Part shown: piece by piece, positions 38,201 through 47,480 of the stretch
How the letters are laid out: each line of letters begins with the position of its first letter
How positions within the stretch are numbered: the first letter of the stretch is position 1
Assembly (NCBI RefSeq): GCF_018687715.1
Contig: NC_056757.1
Location: 8,834,501 to 8,898,500, forward strand
Length of the DNA: 64,000 bases
From: Carya illinoinensis
Lineage: Eukaryota > Streptophyta > Magnoliopsida > Fagales > Juglandaceae
Reading direction: 5' to 3'
Translations under genes and position numbers: made by a program
The notes under the pieces: model-generated
Databases searched by the model: none
Seen by the model: the letters and a program-made list of their open reading frames with translations, nothing else
Told to the model about the DNA's origin: nothing

Positions 38201-41200
38201 GAGGAAGAAATTGATACAAGGAACTTATGAAGATTGGGGTCATTAATATTTGTAGCCATTGTTGAAAGAAATAATGTTCTGATAAAGAGACTTCTAAGGT
38301 CCTCCACCAATCGTTCTTTATCTTCAAAGCTCTGGTCATTTTGTTTCATTCAAAATACACCATAGGAGGCATATGGGTACCATACTTCAAACTGCTGCAA
38401 TTTGCTAAACACCATGAATTTTGCTCCAGCTGGCTAGTTGATCAGCCACCCTCCCTGGAATTACCCATGCCATTCCCACCCTGCTGAATAAATCATCTCA
38501 CAAGGCCTTGGCAACCTAATAGTGAAAAAGTAGATGGTCTACTGTTTCACCACTTTTCCTGCACATGCAACACCAGTCAATTACAATAATTCACCTTCCA
38601 AGGCAAAGAATTGTTCTCCTAATTGGTGAAGGACCTATGAAAGGAGCGAACAGAAGATTTTCCATAAACAGCTTGTCTACTTCTTGATTTCTTTCATCTC
38701 CATGGAAAACAATAGGCTGAGGAATTATGCAAAGATCCTGACTACCCATGATGACTTCCCAATCATGGGTAGCTCTGATAAAGTTAAGATTCCACTGAAG
38801 AGAACCACTCGAAATCTCCATAACCTCCGCAACCGAAACCTCCTTTCTACATGCAATTCTATAAACAATCACAGGTGTCCTTAATGGCTCTATCTCGACC
38901 CATCTTCTGCCACAAATTTTGTGTCAAAGAAATACCCCCTATTCCCTTCTAATGTTTTTCCCTCCAAGAACCACTATATTTAGAATCACTCACTGCCTTC
39001 CACAAGGCTTGTCTCTCATTGTGATGGCACCACAGCCATTTTTCTGGAAGTGCCCGATTGGACATCATCAGATTTCATTCTCCAACCCACCACGAGAACA
39101 AAGAGCATACCTTCTTCCAATTGAGTTGGTGAAATTTGAACTCTTCACCCAGTCCAGTCCAAAGGAAATCACATTGGAGCTTCTCAATATGGCTTGCCAC
39201 CAGCTTAGAAGGGAGAACAACGATATGAAGTAAGTTGGCAAGTTATAGAGAGCACTCTTTATTAAATTGGTGTGACCGCTTTCCAACTTGCCAACCTATG
39301 CTCAACTTTCCCCATTACAATATGCTAGATAGACTTTGCTTTGACTGGGGCACCCAAGGGAAGACCAAGATACTTCATGGGTAAAGATGATACCTTGCAC
39401 CCAAAGTCCCGGCCAAACTCCAAACATTGTTGATGACAACATGACCCACCGGAAACATTTGTGACTTAGAGAAGTCTACTTATAGGCCAGAAACAACATC
39501 AAAGCATAGAAGGAGTGCCCTTAAGTACTGGATTTGACTTCGACTCGCCCCACAAAATATTAACGCATCATTTGCAAATAATGAATGTGAGGTGTTAAGA
39601 ATGTCCTGTTAGTATCTTCCACTGAGAAACCTGTCATAAAGCCACCTCCAGCCACTGTTGACAGCATTCTGCTAAGGGCCTCCATTATGATAACAAATAA
39701 CAGAGGAGATAAAGGTTCACCCTGCCTCAACCCTCGAGAACTATAAGATTTTAAATGATAGCATTTCGCATACATTCAGATTATACGTAAGTGATTTTAG
39801 GTTTCTGAGTTTTGTACTGCCAGGTAATGAACTAGAGAATATCATTTTTGAGATCCGTGAATTCTGGGAGACTTCATGATGAAAATAAGCGTGGGAAATT
39901 TTACACACAGTATAAATTCAGAGTCATTCAATCAGAGGATTCTATTTGGCACAGCTTCAAATATTCCATTCTGTTCCTGCTCTTCTTCTCCCTCAAAATA
40001 AGGGGTTTTTTCTTTGAAATTTGTCACTCTTGTCACCTAGAGCTACATCTGTGTGTTAAGGTCGCCACAACTTTCGTGTGACTATTATTTCATTTTGAGT
40101 TTGATATCAATTATTGTCGAGCTTTATGTGCAGGTCTCCCTTGTGCAATCCCCAAAATTGGAGTATGACGAGAGTCAGTCTCCATATTCCAATGAAAAGG
40201 TCATGCTGCTTGATTATTCATCTTCTCTAAAACAATCAGAAAAATTTATCATGCCATTGATAACTATTGAGAAGGTACAGAAATTAATCTGAGATTTATG
40301 ATTGCTGTTCTGATAAAGATGCAGTAAAACTTGTTCCCTGTTGTCATTATTTGATTACTGTGTTGATTGCTTCTCAATTTAGGAACTTGAGGATGAAGTA
40401 CTCCACATTGGTTTGCGCATTGGAAATCTAGAGAAGGAACTGGATTTTCTCTATGATAGGAAGGCTGAAATAGAGCTAGACATATCTCAGTTGCAAGGTC
40501 TGGGTTTACCATCACATGTTATTATTCATTTTCCTTCTCACTTAAGCATATAGAGTGCTTGGAGCTTGACATTGAAAGGACTCAAGTCCATTCCCAGGAA
40601 TGGAAACTGCAAGTAGAAATTTCTTTCAGTGAACCCATGTTACCCATCTGTGTCAACGTCAGCATCTTCATCCTGTAAACCACTCCCCACCTCCACCACT
40701 AAAACAAGTATATATCTGTATTGAACATATTTGAAGGAGATAGTGGGGTGAGGAACTTTTTAAGATGCCAGCTCTCTTTTATTGTGGACTTGCATTCATA
40801 TTTGAAGGAGTTTGACTATGATGACCATCATTTGGAGAAAAAATTCAAATATGAAACACATTATGGAAATTCTGAATTTCCATTAGGCCCTAGTTACGGA
40901 AACACAAAATTGTGAAGCAGATATAGAAGTATATGCTGTGTTGTGTTGCATTGTTTTAACATTTAACCTAATAATAAGGCAAACAAAAACTGCAGAAGGC
41001 AATAAATGTATGTTTAGATAAAAGTCACACATGTAAACATTTGCTCGGGAGCCCTATGTTGGCAATAGGTGGCACAGCAGACAATGCAACACCTCAAATT
41101 CACTATCAAATTTGAGAATGTTGCATTTTATGTTGCTTGTGGTCTTATTTTAATATTCTTTTGTACTTTTGGTTTGTATGAGCATTTTTCCCTGACAAAC

Positions 41201-43479
41201 AGAATATATAAATGAAGTGGTTAACTTGCAATGCCTCTGATGTCATGACTTATACACAGCTTCTTTTGAGCCCTGTCTTCCGAACTTCCCACCCACAAAA
41301 GACGAACTGATAAATCGGATACAAAGCAACAATCACTCTGCAGCATCTGTCCTCTGTTGTCTTTCAAGAGAATTCTCCTTTCAAGGGCTAAAAAACCATT
41401 TCATGGAAGATATAGTTGGCCTGGTTGCACTTCTTGGTACAGTTCGCCTCAATAAGCTTAGCAGGTCATTTCCACTTTCGTTTTTATTTCTTCGCCCCTC
41501 TTGATGTTTCTTTTATAAGTAATTGAAAACTATATTCAAAAAGGCAAAAGGTGTAGCCTAAACACACAGGATGTTTACAAAAGGAATGCCTAGTTAGGAT
41601 AAAAAAAAAAAAATACAACGTATGAAGACTGCCTGTTAAAATCTATAGCTGCTGCCTAGAGGTGTAGAGATTGAAGAGGAAAAATTTTCCCCTCTGGATT
41701 GATCTGTATGCAGGATATTAGCAGAGTACTTGGGCGAAGATCAAATGCTTGCTGTTGTCTGTAGATCCTCTGCAGCTGCAAGTGCTCTTGAGAAGTTTGA
41801 ACACGATGGAGAAGTGCATTGTAGACATGCTCTTCATGCACAAGCGGCTGCACATGGAAAATCTATATATGGTCGATTTCTTATTGTATGCCTTGAAGAT
41901 ATAAGGTCTTATTTTATGATTTCTATTCCTGTATTTGTGTAGTTAATTGTTCTTTTCATCATCATTCCTCATGGCAGCAATTTATTTTTTAAAAAAAGTT
42001 TCTGCAAAAGAGAAAGTTTGCAAAGTATTGAATTGTTGGACTGTTTGGCAGGGCTTACAAGGGAGAGTTTGAAGGTAGTGACCCTCAGAGGAAGCTTGCC
42101 TTGCCGTATCCTACCTTTCCAAGTGGGAAGGTGCCAATGGGTTTCATTGGTTATGCAGTTAATATGATTGACTTGGACGTTGGTCATTTACACACAAGAA
42201 CTGCTGCGGGCCATGGCCTTCGGGAGACCTTATTCTATTGTCTTCTAAGGGAGGTCCAAGTATATGAAACAGTGGAATGCATGTTAGAAGCCCGACATTG
42301 TATAAAGCATGGTGCTGTCTCTCTGGATGGTGGGATTTTAAGAGACAATGGAATCATTTCTCTTGGATTTGGGTATCTCTCTCTCTTGCTGTCTCTGTGG
42401 ATATTGGCATGGTTGTAACTTTCTGGTTTTTGCATGTTATGCTTTTAATCATGAAGTTTTTGTTGGCTTGACCTTTAAAAAAAATTATGAAGTTTTTGTT
42501 GGTTTGAGCCCCATATCCTAAGCTAGGAAGGATTTCCTTGACCAGATGTTGCAAGCTTCATGCTGGAATAGTGATTCCAATTGGATTTCACACACACCAC
42601 AGACACATAAAGAAAATGACTCCCCCACCGACACACATACTGTGTGCGGTGCATGTGAATATTTTCTTTACGAGGTGTGAGAATCATAAAGGCAACAGAT
42701 ATGGTAAGAGATGCCTGCTGGACCTCGTTTGTTTTGGGTAGTACTGTAATGTCTTTTTATGCCTAGTTATGAATTAAAAATCTTCACCTTTTATTCTTCT
42801 TCCACGTGCCTTCCATAGAAAATATAAACATAATTGAGCCAATTTCTTTAAAAGCATATGCTTTTTCCTAGAGTTCAAGATAGAAAGATAGAGAGGAGAT
42901 GAGCAATATGGTGAAACAGGACATCATATCTTAGGAGGTTCGCACTTGTTAGGAAGCTGTCCACAATTTATTATGTCATTTACATTTTAAAAGCTATCAA
43001 GTCCACAAACAATTTATTACCTGTATTTGCCATTGCAATGTTGTATTCTATCTTTATGAGAACAACATCTTTCAGAGATTACTTGTCTAGAGAACTTTAT
43101 GGAAATGGAAACTTGAGATATGTGTGAAGTAGTAATAGTACTTGTTCAGCCTAAAAGCATATTGATTAAATTTGACATAGATTTGGGACTTGTTCTCTTC
43201 AGGAATCCTCAGATATGCTTTTCAGTTACCGCACAAGAGAGCGAGCCCTCGAAGGAATTTGTGGAGATCATGAAGCTTATTGAAGAAAATAAGTCTGAGT
43301 TGAGGGGGGTGATCAATTCTATAGAGAAGTTGACCAGATCCCTTAAGAAATATATGAAGAAATTCAAGAAGAAAAAAGGGAAGTATCAGAAGCTTATGGA
43401 TGATATGGAGCCAGTAGTAAAAGACTATCTGGAACACAAGAAGCTCTGCATAGGGAACACAGGCTCCTCATCGTACTGA
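5226..43479 (+). CDS. GMI1: GMI1-like SMC-hinge/GHKL ATPase protein, 37 coding exons, two apparent frameshifts
   Basis: This is the plant SMCHD1-type protein GMI1, known in Arabidopsis as a DNA-damage-induced nuclear protein needed for somatic homologous recombination. All 37 exons chain with matching phases from the ATG at 5,226 to the TGA ending at 43,479. They give about 1,601 residues, close to the usual ~1,600. The order is: N-terminal region (1-150), GHKL ATPase (N-box near 156-171, DTGPGM at 193-198, FGYGGPSAS near 239-247), transducer and a long beta-rich middle (to ~1,185), coiled coil (1,233-1,270), SMC hinge (~1,310-1,515) and a terminal Lys-rich coiled coil (1,528-1,590). Exon 31 contains two extra bases (39,822 and 39,855/39,856). 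Read literally it stops at 39,825 after about 1,107 residues, before the hinge. All other exons are open. Exon coordinates follow in the segment entries. Confidence 0.9.
8529..10340 (+). mobile_element. Solo LTR, Ty3/gypsy type, with perfect 5 bp target duplication
   Basis: The element begins TGTAACACCCCG and ends TATGTTACA, 1,812 bp, and is flanked by GTAAA on both sides (8,524-8,528 and 10,341-10,345). The TG...CA ends, the TGTAACACCCC start typical of long plant gypsy LTRs, and the lack of any internal coding region fit a solo LTR left by recombination between two LTRs. It sits in intron 6 of the GMI1-like gene, inside an older LINE fragment. It contains the stem-loop array at 9,069-9,534. 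Confidence 0.85.
9069..9534 (+). repeat. Array of 11 stem-loop repeats in the solo LTR
   Basis: Eleven units share an 8-base loop, CTTGAGTC or a close variant, flanked by complementary arms. Starts are near 9,071, 9,117, 9,163, 9,210, 9,257, 9,303, 9,340, 9,382, 9,429, 9,466 and 9,508. Four units have the perfect 10 bp stem GTGAAACACG/CGTGTTTCAC. Others have changed arms that still pair (GGTAACCACG/CGTGGTACC, GGTAAACACG/CGTGTTACC, ACATG/CATGT). Units 6-8 and 9-11 form a higher-order repeat with a 126 bp period. No spacer or leader organisation like CRISPR is present. Confidence 0.85.
12150..12256 (+). mobile_element. LINE 3' end fragment
   Basis: GGGCTATGCCTATTCGTATC followed by TTGTTTACTTACAAAAAAAA matches the 3' ends of the other plus-strand LINE copies in this window (26,220-26,280, 27,170-27,238), including the terminal A-rich tail. 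Only the end survives, in intron 9 of the GMI1-like gene. A similar relic occurs at 5,705-5,756. Confidence 0.45.
12606..12806. mobile_element. MITE-like element with GAGATGAGATG ends
   Basis: GGCCTTGTTTGGTTACACAG then ATGAGATGAGATGAAAG opens the element, and GAGATGAGATGGTTTGTGAAAACAAATC closes it, with an AT-rich core containing GTTGAATAAAATAT. It is about 200 bp and lies in intron 9. Type inferred from size and GAGATG ends only. Confidence 0.45.
14255..14665. repeat. ~202 bp direct tandem duplication in intron 10
   Basis: GGTTGTTATGCCTTTTCTGC begins at 14,351 and again at 14,553. The surrounding text (CTCATGTTGGGATG, CATGTGCCACT, GCAAGG, GATTTTGCCCATT, TCAAGTTATTTGAT) is repeated in order with about 10% differences. 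Each copy carries a homopolymer near its start (A run at 14,309-14,330; C and A runs near 14,506). On the minus strand both copies read a similar short peptide, but no gene is supported. Confidence 0.8.
16617..17335. mobile_element. Non-autonomous element with TTTTAAATTCTG/CATTCTGG ends
   Basis: The left side (GCATTGTTTTGAATTTCG, CCATTCTGGTC, GGAATTTGC) is mirrored at 17,236-17,330, where CAGAATTTAAAACATTGA and TCAATGTTTTAAATTCTG form a short perfect inverted repeat around a ~45 bp centre. Related text with TTCTATTCTGG and CCAGAATCCAGAACGATGAGGTATAG occurs at 44,530-44,690. It lies in intron 11 of the GMI1-like gene. Confidence 0.4.
18440..19560 (+). mobile_element. MITE plus copia-type LTR remnant in intron 14
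   Basis: 18,580-18,925 shows ends ACATTGGAATGAGCATTGC and GGCCAATGCGATGAAAATGCTC, inverse of each other, around an AT-rich core. This is the same TIR style as the MITEs at 32,596, 34,327 and 57,101. 19,150-19,530 is the second copy of the LTR-like module seen at 2,880-3,240, with TATTATAATGGATTTGCCCC, GGATGTAGGCTG and a terminal TTTGGCATTAACA. No target duplication could be assigned. Confidence 0.4.
19561..20800. other. Intron 14 remainder, no gene recognised
   Basis: The stretch has balanced composition and looks like transcribed or transposon-internal sequence. A short minus-strand frame (19,988-20,206) encodes a Lys/Arg-rich peptide that I do not recognise. No conserved motif, RNA gene or intact ORF was found. 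Confidence 0.4.
22500..26278 (+). mobile_element. Decayed L1-type LINE A in intron 18
   Basis: Broken reverse-transcriptase pieces are readable on the plus strand: [16 protein letters not shown] near 24,603, RGLRQ near 24,818, and [20 protein letters not shown] near 24,972 (the FADD box, with Ala changed to Leu), followed by [15 protein letters not shown]/zinc-binding C-terminal text ([19 protein letters not shown]) is near 25,976. The 3' end (ACGTCTTGTGTACATAGGCT, TTCTTACTTATCTAAGAAAAAAA) closes at 26,278. Many stops and frameshifts; the element is dead. Confidence 0.75.
26279..27238 (+). mobile_element. LINE B fragment (3' part)
   Basis: It starts directly at the A-tail of LINE A and again contains the LINE C-terminal zinc-binding region ([20 protein letters not shown] near 26,865, [12 protein letters not shown] near 27,030), which repeats the region seen in LINE A at 25,900-26,100. 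The 3' end reads CATCTTGTGTAATTGGGCC and TTATTACTTATCAAAAGAAAAA. Confidence 0.7.
27715..28272 (+). mobile_element. LINE C fragment (3' part)
   Basis: A short zinc-binding-like stretch ([20 protein letters not shown] near 27,885) is followed by a 3' end with TACTTCTTGTGTACTAGGGC and TTGCATTGCTTATAAAAAAAAAA. It is the third LINE 3' terminus in intron 18 in the same orientation. 27,239-27,714 between B and C holds no recognisable feature. Confidence 0.6.
28345..31139 (+). other. GMI1: GMI1-like gene, exons 19-27
   Basis: Exons: 28345-28503, 28834-28855, 28956-29070, 29163-29279, 29705-30064, 30175-30284, 30540-30717, 30827-30935, 31045-31139 (residues 594-1,015). Readable segments include [106 protein letters not shown] and [20 protein letters not shown]. 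The pattern fits the Ig-like beta-rich middle of SMCHD1/GMI1 proteins. Exon 21 must start at 28,956 (acceptor GTACAAG), because the nearer AG at 28,930 leads to a stop. Confidence 0.85.
29900..29971 (+). repeat. 36 bp in-frame tandem duplication inside exon 23
   Basis: Two adjacent 12-codon units, [12 protein letters not shown] and [12 protein letters not shown] (29,900-29,935 and 29,936-29,971), encode near-identical peptides at residues 797-820 of the GMI1-like protein. The reading frame is kept. Confidence 0.9.
31300..31372 (+). repeat. (TAAAA)n-type microsatellite in intron 27
   Basis: Imperfect repeats of AAAAT and AAATT units run for about 70 bp, a little over 150 bp downstream of exon 27. 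Confidence 0.8.
32596..33351. mobile_element. MITE with AGCATTCTCATTGG terminal inverted repeats
   Basis: Left end GAGCATTCTCATTGGAATAG and right end GGCTATTCCAATGAGAATGC are inverted repeats over at least 20 bp. The ~755 bp interior is AT-rich, with repeated TTTGCACT/AAATCTGCAC motifs around 33,010-33,170. The host insertion site is the LTR-like sequence of intron 27. Confidence 0.7.
34327..36326. mobile_element. ~2 kb non-autonomous DNA element with GAGCATTCACATTGG ends
   Basis: Left end GAGCATTCACATTGGTATCT with ATATGCATATGCAAAATTAA is mirrored on the right by GGCTTTGCATATGTGGATGC and ATAGGCCAATGTGAATGCCC. The interior includes CAGCACC/CAGCTCCAG repeats (34,838-34,945), a short duplicated AACCTATCGATGGCTCCT (35,608 and 35,721) and a GC-rich block with G runs (35,930-36,150). 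No transposase is readable. Confidence 0.6.
37269..40060 (+). other. GMI1: GMI1-like gene, exons 28-31 (exon 31 frameshifted)
   Basis: Exons: 37269-37367, 37511-37577, 37942-38027, 39801-40060 (residues 1,016-1,185). Exons 28-30 are open ([50 protein letters not shown]). Exon 31 is 260 bp although both its flanking introns are phase 0. The family-like reading VSEFCTA / [11 protein letters not shown] / [17 protein letters not shown] needs two frame changes, and dropping one base at each place gives 258 bp and restores the downstream phase. Its second half (SFKYSILF...[10 protein letters not shown]) looks more diverged than other exons. Confidence 0.75.
38081..39790 (-). mobile_element. 5'-truncated LINE in intron 30
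   Basis: Reverse-transcriptase text on the minus strand, [20 protein letters not shown] (from about 39,740), is followed by EALSRM and further broken frames. The 3' end at the left has GCCCAAGTACGCAGGAC (read in reverse) and a T-rich tail at 38,081-38,091. An A run at 38,125-38,141 interrupts the tail. The 5' truncation point falls between 39,745 and 39,795, within about 50 bp of the exon 31 acceptor. Later stops show it is inactive. Confidence 0.65.
40134..43479 (+). other. GMI1: GMI1-like gene, exons 32-37 (coiled coil and SMC hinge)
   Basis: Exons: 40134-40274, 40383-40497, 41260-41464, 41714-41905, 42052-42372, 43203-43479 (residues 1,186-1,601). Exon 33 is a coiled coil ([20 protein letters not shown]). 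Exons 34-36 form the hinge: [79 protein letters not shown] and [20 protein letters not shown]. Exon 37 is a Lys-rich coiled coil ending NTGSSSY and the stop. Exon lengths and phases are almost the same as those of the DMS3 gene on the opposite strand. Confidence 0.93.
41515..41645 (-). mobile_element. LINE 3' end fragment in intron 34
   Basis: ATAAGTAATTGAAAAC, AGCCTAAACACACAGGATG and TTTACAAAAGGAATGCCTAG follow the layout of the minus-strand LINE 3' ends at 10,345-10,420 and 63,590-63,690. Only the terminal ~120 bp remains. Confidence 0.4.
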
Positions 43480-44811
43480 TGTTCTTTGTCCGTGTTACTT
43501 CTGTAAATGGTGGTGAAGTCGATTTTCAAGATAAATGTCCATAGCATAGGTTGATTCATGGAGGATAAATATATGCTTATAGATGACTTGAAAAGAAATC
43601 AGTCATCTACGTCATAGCTACCAGAGTACCGGGAAAATTTGGACAATACATCTGATCTTTGAATTGATCTTGATTTATCCTTTACATTTACTACACTGGT
43701 ACTTCACTTTGGTTTTCTCTTTGAGAATCAAGGACCCATGATTTCTTTCTTTGTTGATGCATTATTTTTTACCAAACAGATGAAGAACATTTGAATGTAT
43801 GAAGCCTCACCAGACAGCAGTTGTGTGGACTTAACAGCTGTTGCCAATAGTTATAATTGTAACGTTACCAGTCTTTCTCATATGACTGCCTCTTTTATTT
43901 TTATAAGCTTGCCTTTTTCTTATAATTTGCGTGTATTGAGTTACCTATATCCTATCAGTAAAGCTTACTTCCTTCTCGTTGATTGTCACCATCATGTCCT
44001 CTGTAAAACTGCATTTTTAAAGGTTAGAGATCAGATTATGGCCTAAATATCAGAAGGGTTTGTGAAATAAGCCTACTTCACATGATAAGGGTATCCTCAT
44101 TTTTCATAAACATGGATATAATTAGCCTACTTCATTCATAATGATACGATTTTCTTTCAATTAAAATAGTCCATGTATTTCCAAAACATAAGTGAGCACC
44201 TACAACTTTTGATACCATATCAATATACATTAAGCTACTTCAAAAAATATTCTTCATTTCCAAACCATATTAATTTTATCATGCATGAGATGATGAGGAT
44301 AAAATGATATCATAGATTTGTGATTAAACTATACATTTTATTTTGCATAAGATGAAGCGTTTAAATTACACAGAACTGAAAATTTGATACAAACAGAGAA
44401 AAGAAGTGGCAATCGAAGAAAATTAGAAATTCAATTACCAAATTAACACAACAAAAAATCATAATCAATGAATGTCATCTCATACCGAGTTGTTGTCACC
44501 CTACTTAGGAGTTGTAAGTTGTGGATTAAGATCAATGTTCTAAATTCTATTCTGGTTATCATTTTGGTTTAAGTACTGAAACAAAATCCCAATTCTGGCT
44601 AGAATGGACCAGAATCCAGAACGATGAGGTATAGTGTACTAAGTGCTATATTGATAGAATGGCTTAAATGAAACAGAATTAAGAACTATGATTAATGGAC
44701 ACAACATTAGGGCTAATGGATTAGATATAGATAAGATTAGGGTTGTGGCTAATTATAAAAAAAAAAAATGAGAGTATGATATTGGAAAATATAATAGCAA
44801 AAAATATTACG
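43480..44811. other. 3' flank of the GMI1-like gene
   Basis: This AT-rich flank should hold the 3' UTR and polyadenylation site; no single AATAAA-type signal stands out. 44,520-44,700 is a relic related to the element at 16,617-17,335 (TTCTGGCTAGAATGG, GATGAGGTATAG). I see no other gene. Confidence 0.4.
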
Positions 44812-45545
44812 GCAATTGTTAAGGGTGCTACCCGTACCATACGGTGCAGGGTAGCCCCCTCACTGCAGCCCGCCCCGCATGATGCGGGGGTGGGGTTTTC
44901 CCAACTGTCCCCCTCCCCCGCATCCCGTGCAGAGCGGATACCCGCCCCGCCCCGCTTCATTTTCACTTTAATTATGAACTACATTTAATTATATTTAAAA
45001 ATTATTTCTATATCTAAAAGTGATAAAAAATATATTTTTAGATCCAAATTGTAAATTTAAAATTTGTAAATATGACTATAATTTAAAAATTATGTAGTTT
45101 TTAAATTTGCTAGTACATATTTTATATAAGTTATAGTGTAGTAGTTTTAAACTATATAGTTTTTAAATTTGCTAATGCATAATTTGTAAACAAGTCTAAC
45201 AAATTGTAATATATATATTTATATATATACAATTTGTAAAATATAAAGATATATTTATATTTATATATATAAACATATATTTATGTTTTTATATATATAT
45301 ATATATATAAATATTTATGTTTTATATATATAATATATATATATATATATGTAAGGGGTGCGGGGCGAGGTTGGGCCCTCCCAGCCCCCCGCCCCCCGCC
45401 CCCCGCCTCCACTAGGGGGACTAGATGCGGAGTAGGGGCCCCCGCCCCCGCCCATGCGGGGCGGTGTTGCCCGCCCCACCATGCGGGGGCAGGGTAGCAG
45501 GGTGCGGGGTGCGGGGCCCCTATTGCCCACCTCTAGCAATTGCTA
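44812..45545. mobile_element. GC-ended, AT-cored non-autonomous element
   Basis: Two GC-rich arms (44,820-44,960 and 45,350-45,535) made of CCCGCCCCGC/GCGGGGCGGG motifs enclose a ~390 bp core that is nearly pure A/T with long TATATA runs. The outer ends AATTGTTAAGGGTG and its near inverse CACCTCTAGCAATT suggest terminal inverted repeats. Open frames in the arms are composition artefacts. Confidence 0.55.
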
Positions 45546-45706
45546 AAAATAGAAAATTTTGCATATAGAAATATTATCCATTTTCAACAAAGATACACTT
45601 TGGATCTTTTAATTATTATAGGTTTTGGATTTTGTATCCTAAACTATTGAAAAATAGGTGATTTGGATGTGATATATTAATTTTGATCATTTAGAATATA
45701 AAATGT

Positions 45707-45886
45707 TGTTGTAAAATTAATGAAAAGAGAAAGTAGGAAAGACAAAGAGAGAGAATTCTTATTTCCATATCATATACCTTGAATGATACCCATATATATA
45801 GGAGTACAAAGGTCTTAATTAACGGCTAAGACCTGATCAATTATGACGGCTAAATGTGGTCATATAATACAAGTTGGTTTATAACA
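45707..45886 (-). repeat. 3' LTR of the copia element
   Basis: 180 bp, TG...CA ends (TGTTGTAAAATTAATG to GGTTTATAACA on the plus strand). It is adjacent to the polypurine tract at 45,887-45,896. It contains GAATGATACCCATATATATAGG, a possible TATA region. Confidence 0.92.
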
Positions 45887-46729
45887 CTTCCCCTTTGTAT
45901 GACCATATTTAAAGAATATGCCTCGTTAAAATCTTGCCAAAGAAAAATCCTATGGGAAAAAAATCAATGATGAAGAAAAAAGAATACAGTATTCATATGT
46001 ACCACCAAGTGCTTTTAGGATTGCCATATTAAAACCTTAGTGAATGAAAAAGAGTACAATCAGTACAATTCTTCAAGACATTACTCCTCCTGAAAAGTGC
46101 ATGATAATAGGTCTTCAAGTTTCCGCATTTCGATGTTCTGCATAATCTTCTTAAATGTTACAGTTGGTAATACTTTAGTGAATAAATTTGCCAAATTATT
46201 ACTTGACCATATCTGCTTGATATCAATTTCACATTTCTTTACATGAATTGCAATAATCTTCTTGTGTAGATCTAAAATATAACCGAGTGCAATTTGTAAG
46301 ATACATCAAGGCTCCAATTGCACTAAGATAAGGTACTTTCAGGATCAAGAATTTCTTCATCATCTTCACAAGGATGAAATGAGTCTTTCTACTCATCAAA
46401 TGATCGAACAACCATTGGAGTACTCAGAAGATAAGCTTTGTCCATATTAAAGTACTTCAAGACTTTATAGTGAAAGGTCTTTGCGTTGATGCATCTCAAT
46501 ATTTTGTACCAACTCTTTAAATGATGCAGTTGATAATGTTTTGGTAAACAAATTCACCATATTGACTCAAGACCATATTAACATTAAATTCAATACTCTT
46601 CTGGAGTTCTTATAAATAACATAGTTAGTAGAGAAGTCATTAAAATTAAGCCACTAATCTCCATATTCAAGAAAAACGATGGCCATCTTTTTAGACTAGA
46701 CAAGCACTGCATGATTTTACAGCTCTTCA

Positions 46730-47480
46730 TTAGCTATCAGGCGCCGCATGGCTATGATGCTACATCTCTTGTCTTTTGTAGAGAGATGCTTCACGAGAGA
46801 TGCTGTGAAGCAATAGCGACGTTTTGTCATAATTTTCTCTATAAAAGAAATATTTAGCTCATCTTCACTTGCATCTCATCTTCTTCACTTTCTATAATTA
46901 TCTGCATTCTTACTTTGCAATCTCTTTTTGCATTCTTACTCTGTAATTTTTTTCTGCATTCTTATTCTGCAATGGCTCAGTAATCTTCTCATGACCAATA
47001 TATGAGGTATTCTGCACCTTGTTCACCAGTTATTTCTGCTTCTACCGTAGGTGCTATAATGCAATATCATAATAATCTGACTAATAAGTGAGATAATGAT
47101 ATTATCTATGAGCTTGTGAGTCTCGGTACACGATACTCATCAACCATTGTCGCATTGTTTTAGCGACTACATTAAAAAACTTGTGGGGTTGACAATCTTA
47201 ACGAGAAAATTTCTATCATCTAGCGACTTTTTCTAGAATTCAACATGAAGATAGGAGCAATAAAGTAAGAAAATAGGAATTTAAAATCCTTGCTTAAATC
47301 TTCTTTTCGATTGCCTACTCCTTTAGATAGGGATGCCATACAAATTTTTGAAGAGCAAGATTATTTAAAGAATGAGGCGAAGAGCCTCAAATTTCTGTAA
47401 TTTTGTTTCGAGATAATAAAATAATATTTCACAAATATTAATATTGTGTTTCTATCTTCTGGTAGGTGTTCTGTGTACAC
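46730..47480 (+). other. Unidentified ~0.75 kb insertion inside the copia polymerase region
   Basis: The distance between the start (~47,950) and end (~46,300) of the copia reverse-transcriptase region is about 1.6 kb, too long by roughly 0.7 kb. The extra sequence is in the opposite sense. It has CTCTATAAAAGAAATATT (TATA-like, 46,838), three TCTGCATTCTTA repeats (46,900-46,970) and an ATGGCTCAG with early stop. I do not recognise the source. Confidence 0.35.

Noticed and set aside
39801..39860. Explaining the exon 31 frame changes with a tiny intron (the sequence at 39,822 resembles a donor, CAG|GTAATG)
   Set aside because: No acceptor in the right phase lies at a plausible distance; the nearest AGs would make an intron of under 50 bases, and the family-like residues [11 protein letters not shown] would be lost.
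44721..45539. Open frames across the GC-rich arms
   Set aside because: Pro/Gly/Arg-rich readings on both strands are caused by CCCGCC repeats, not coding.
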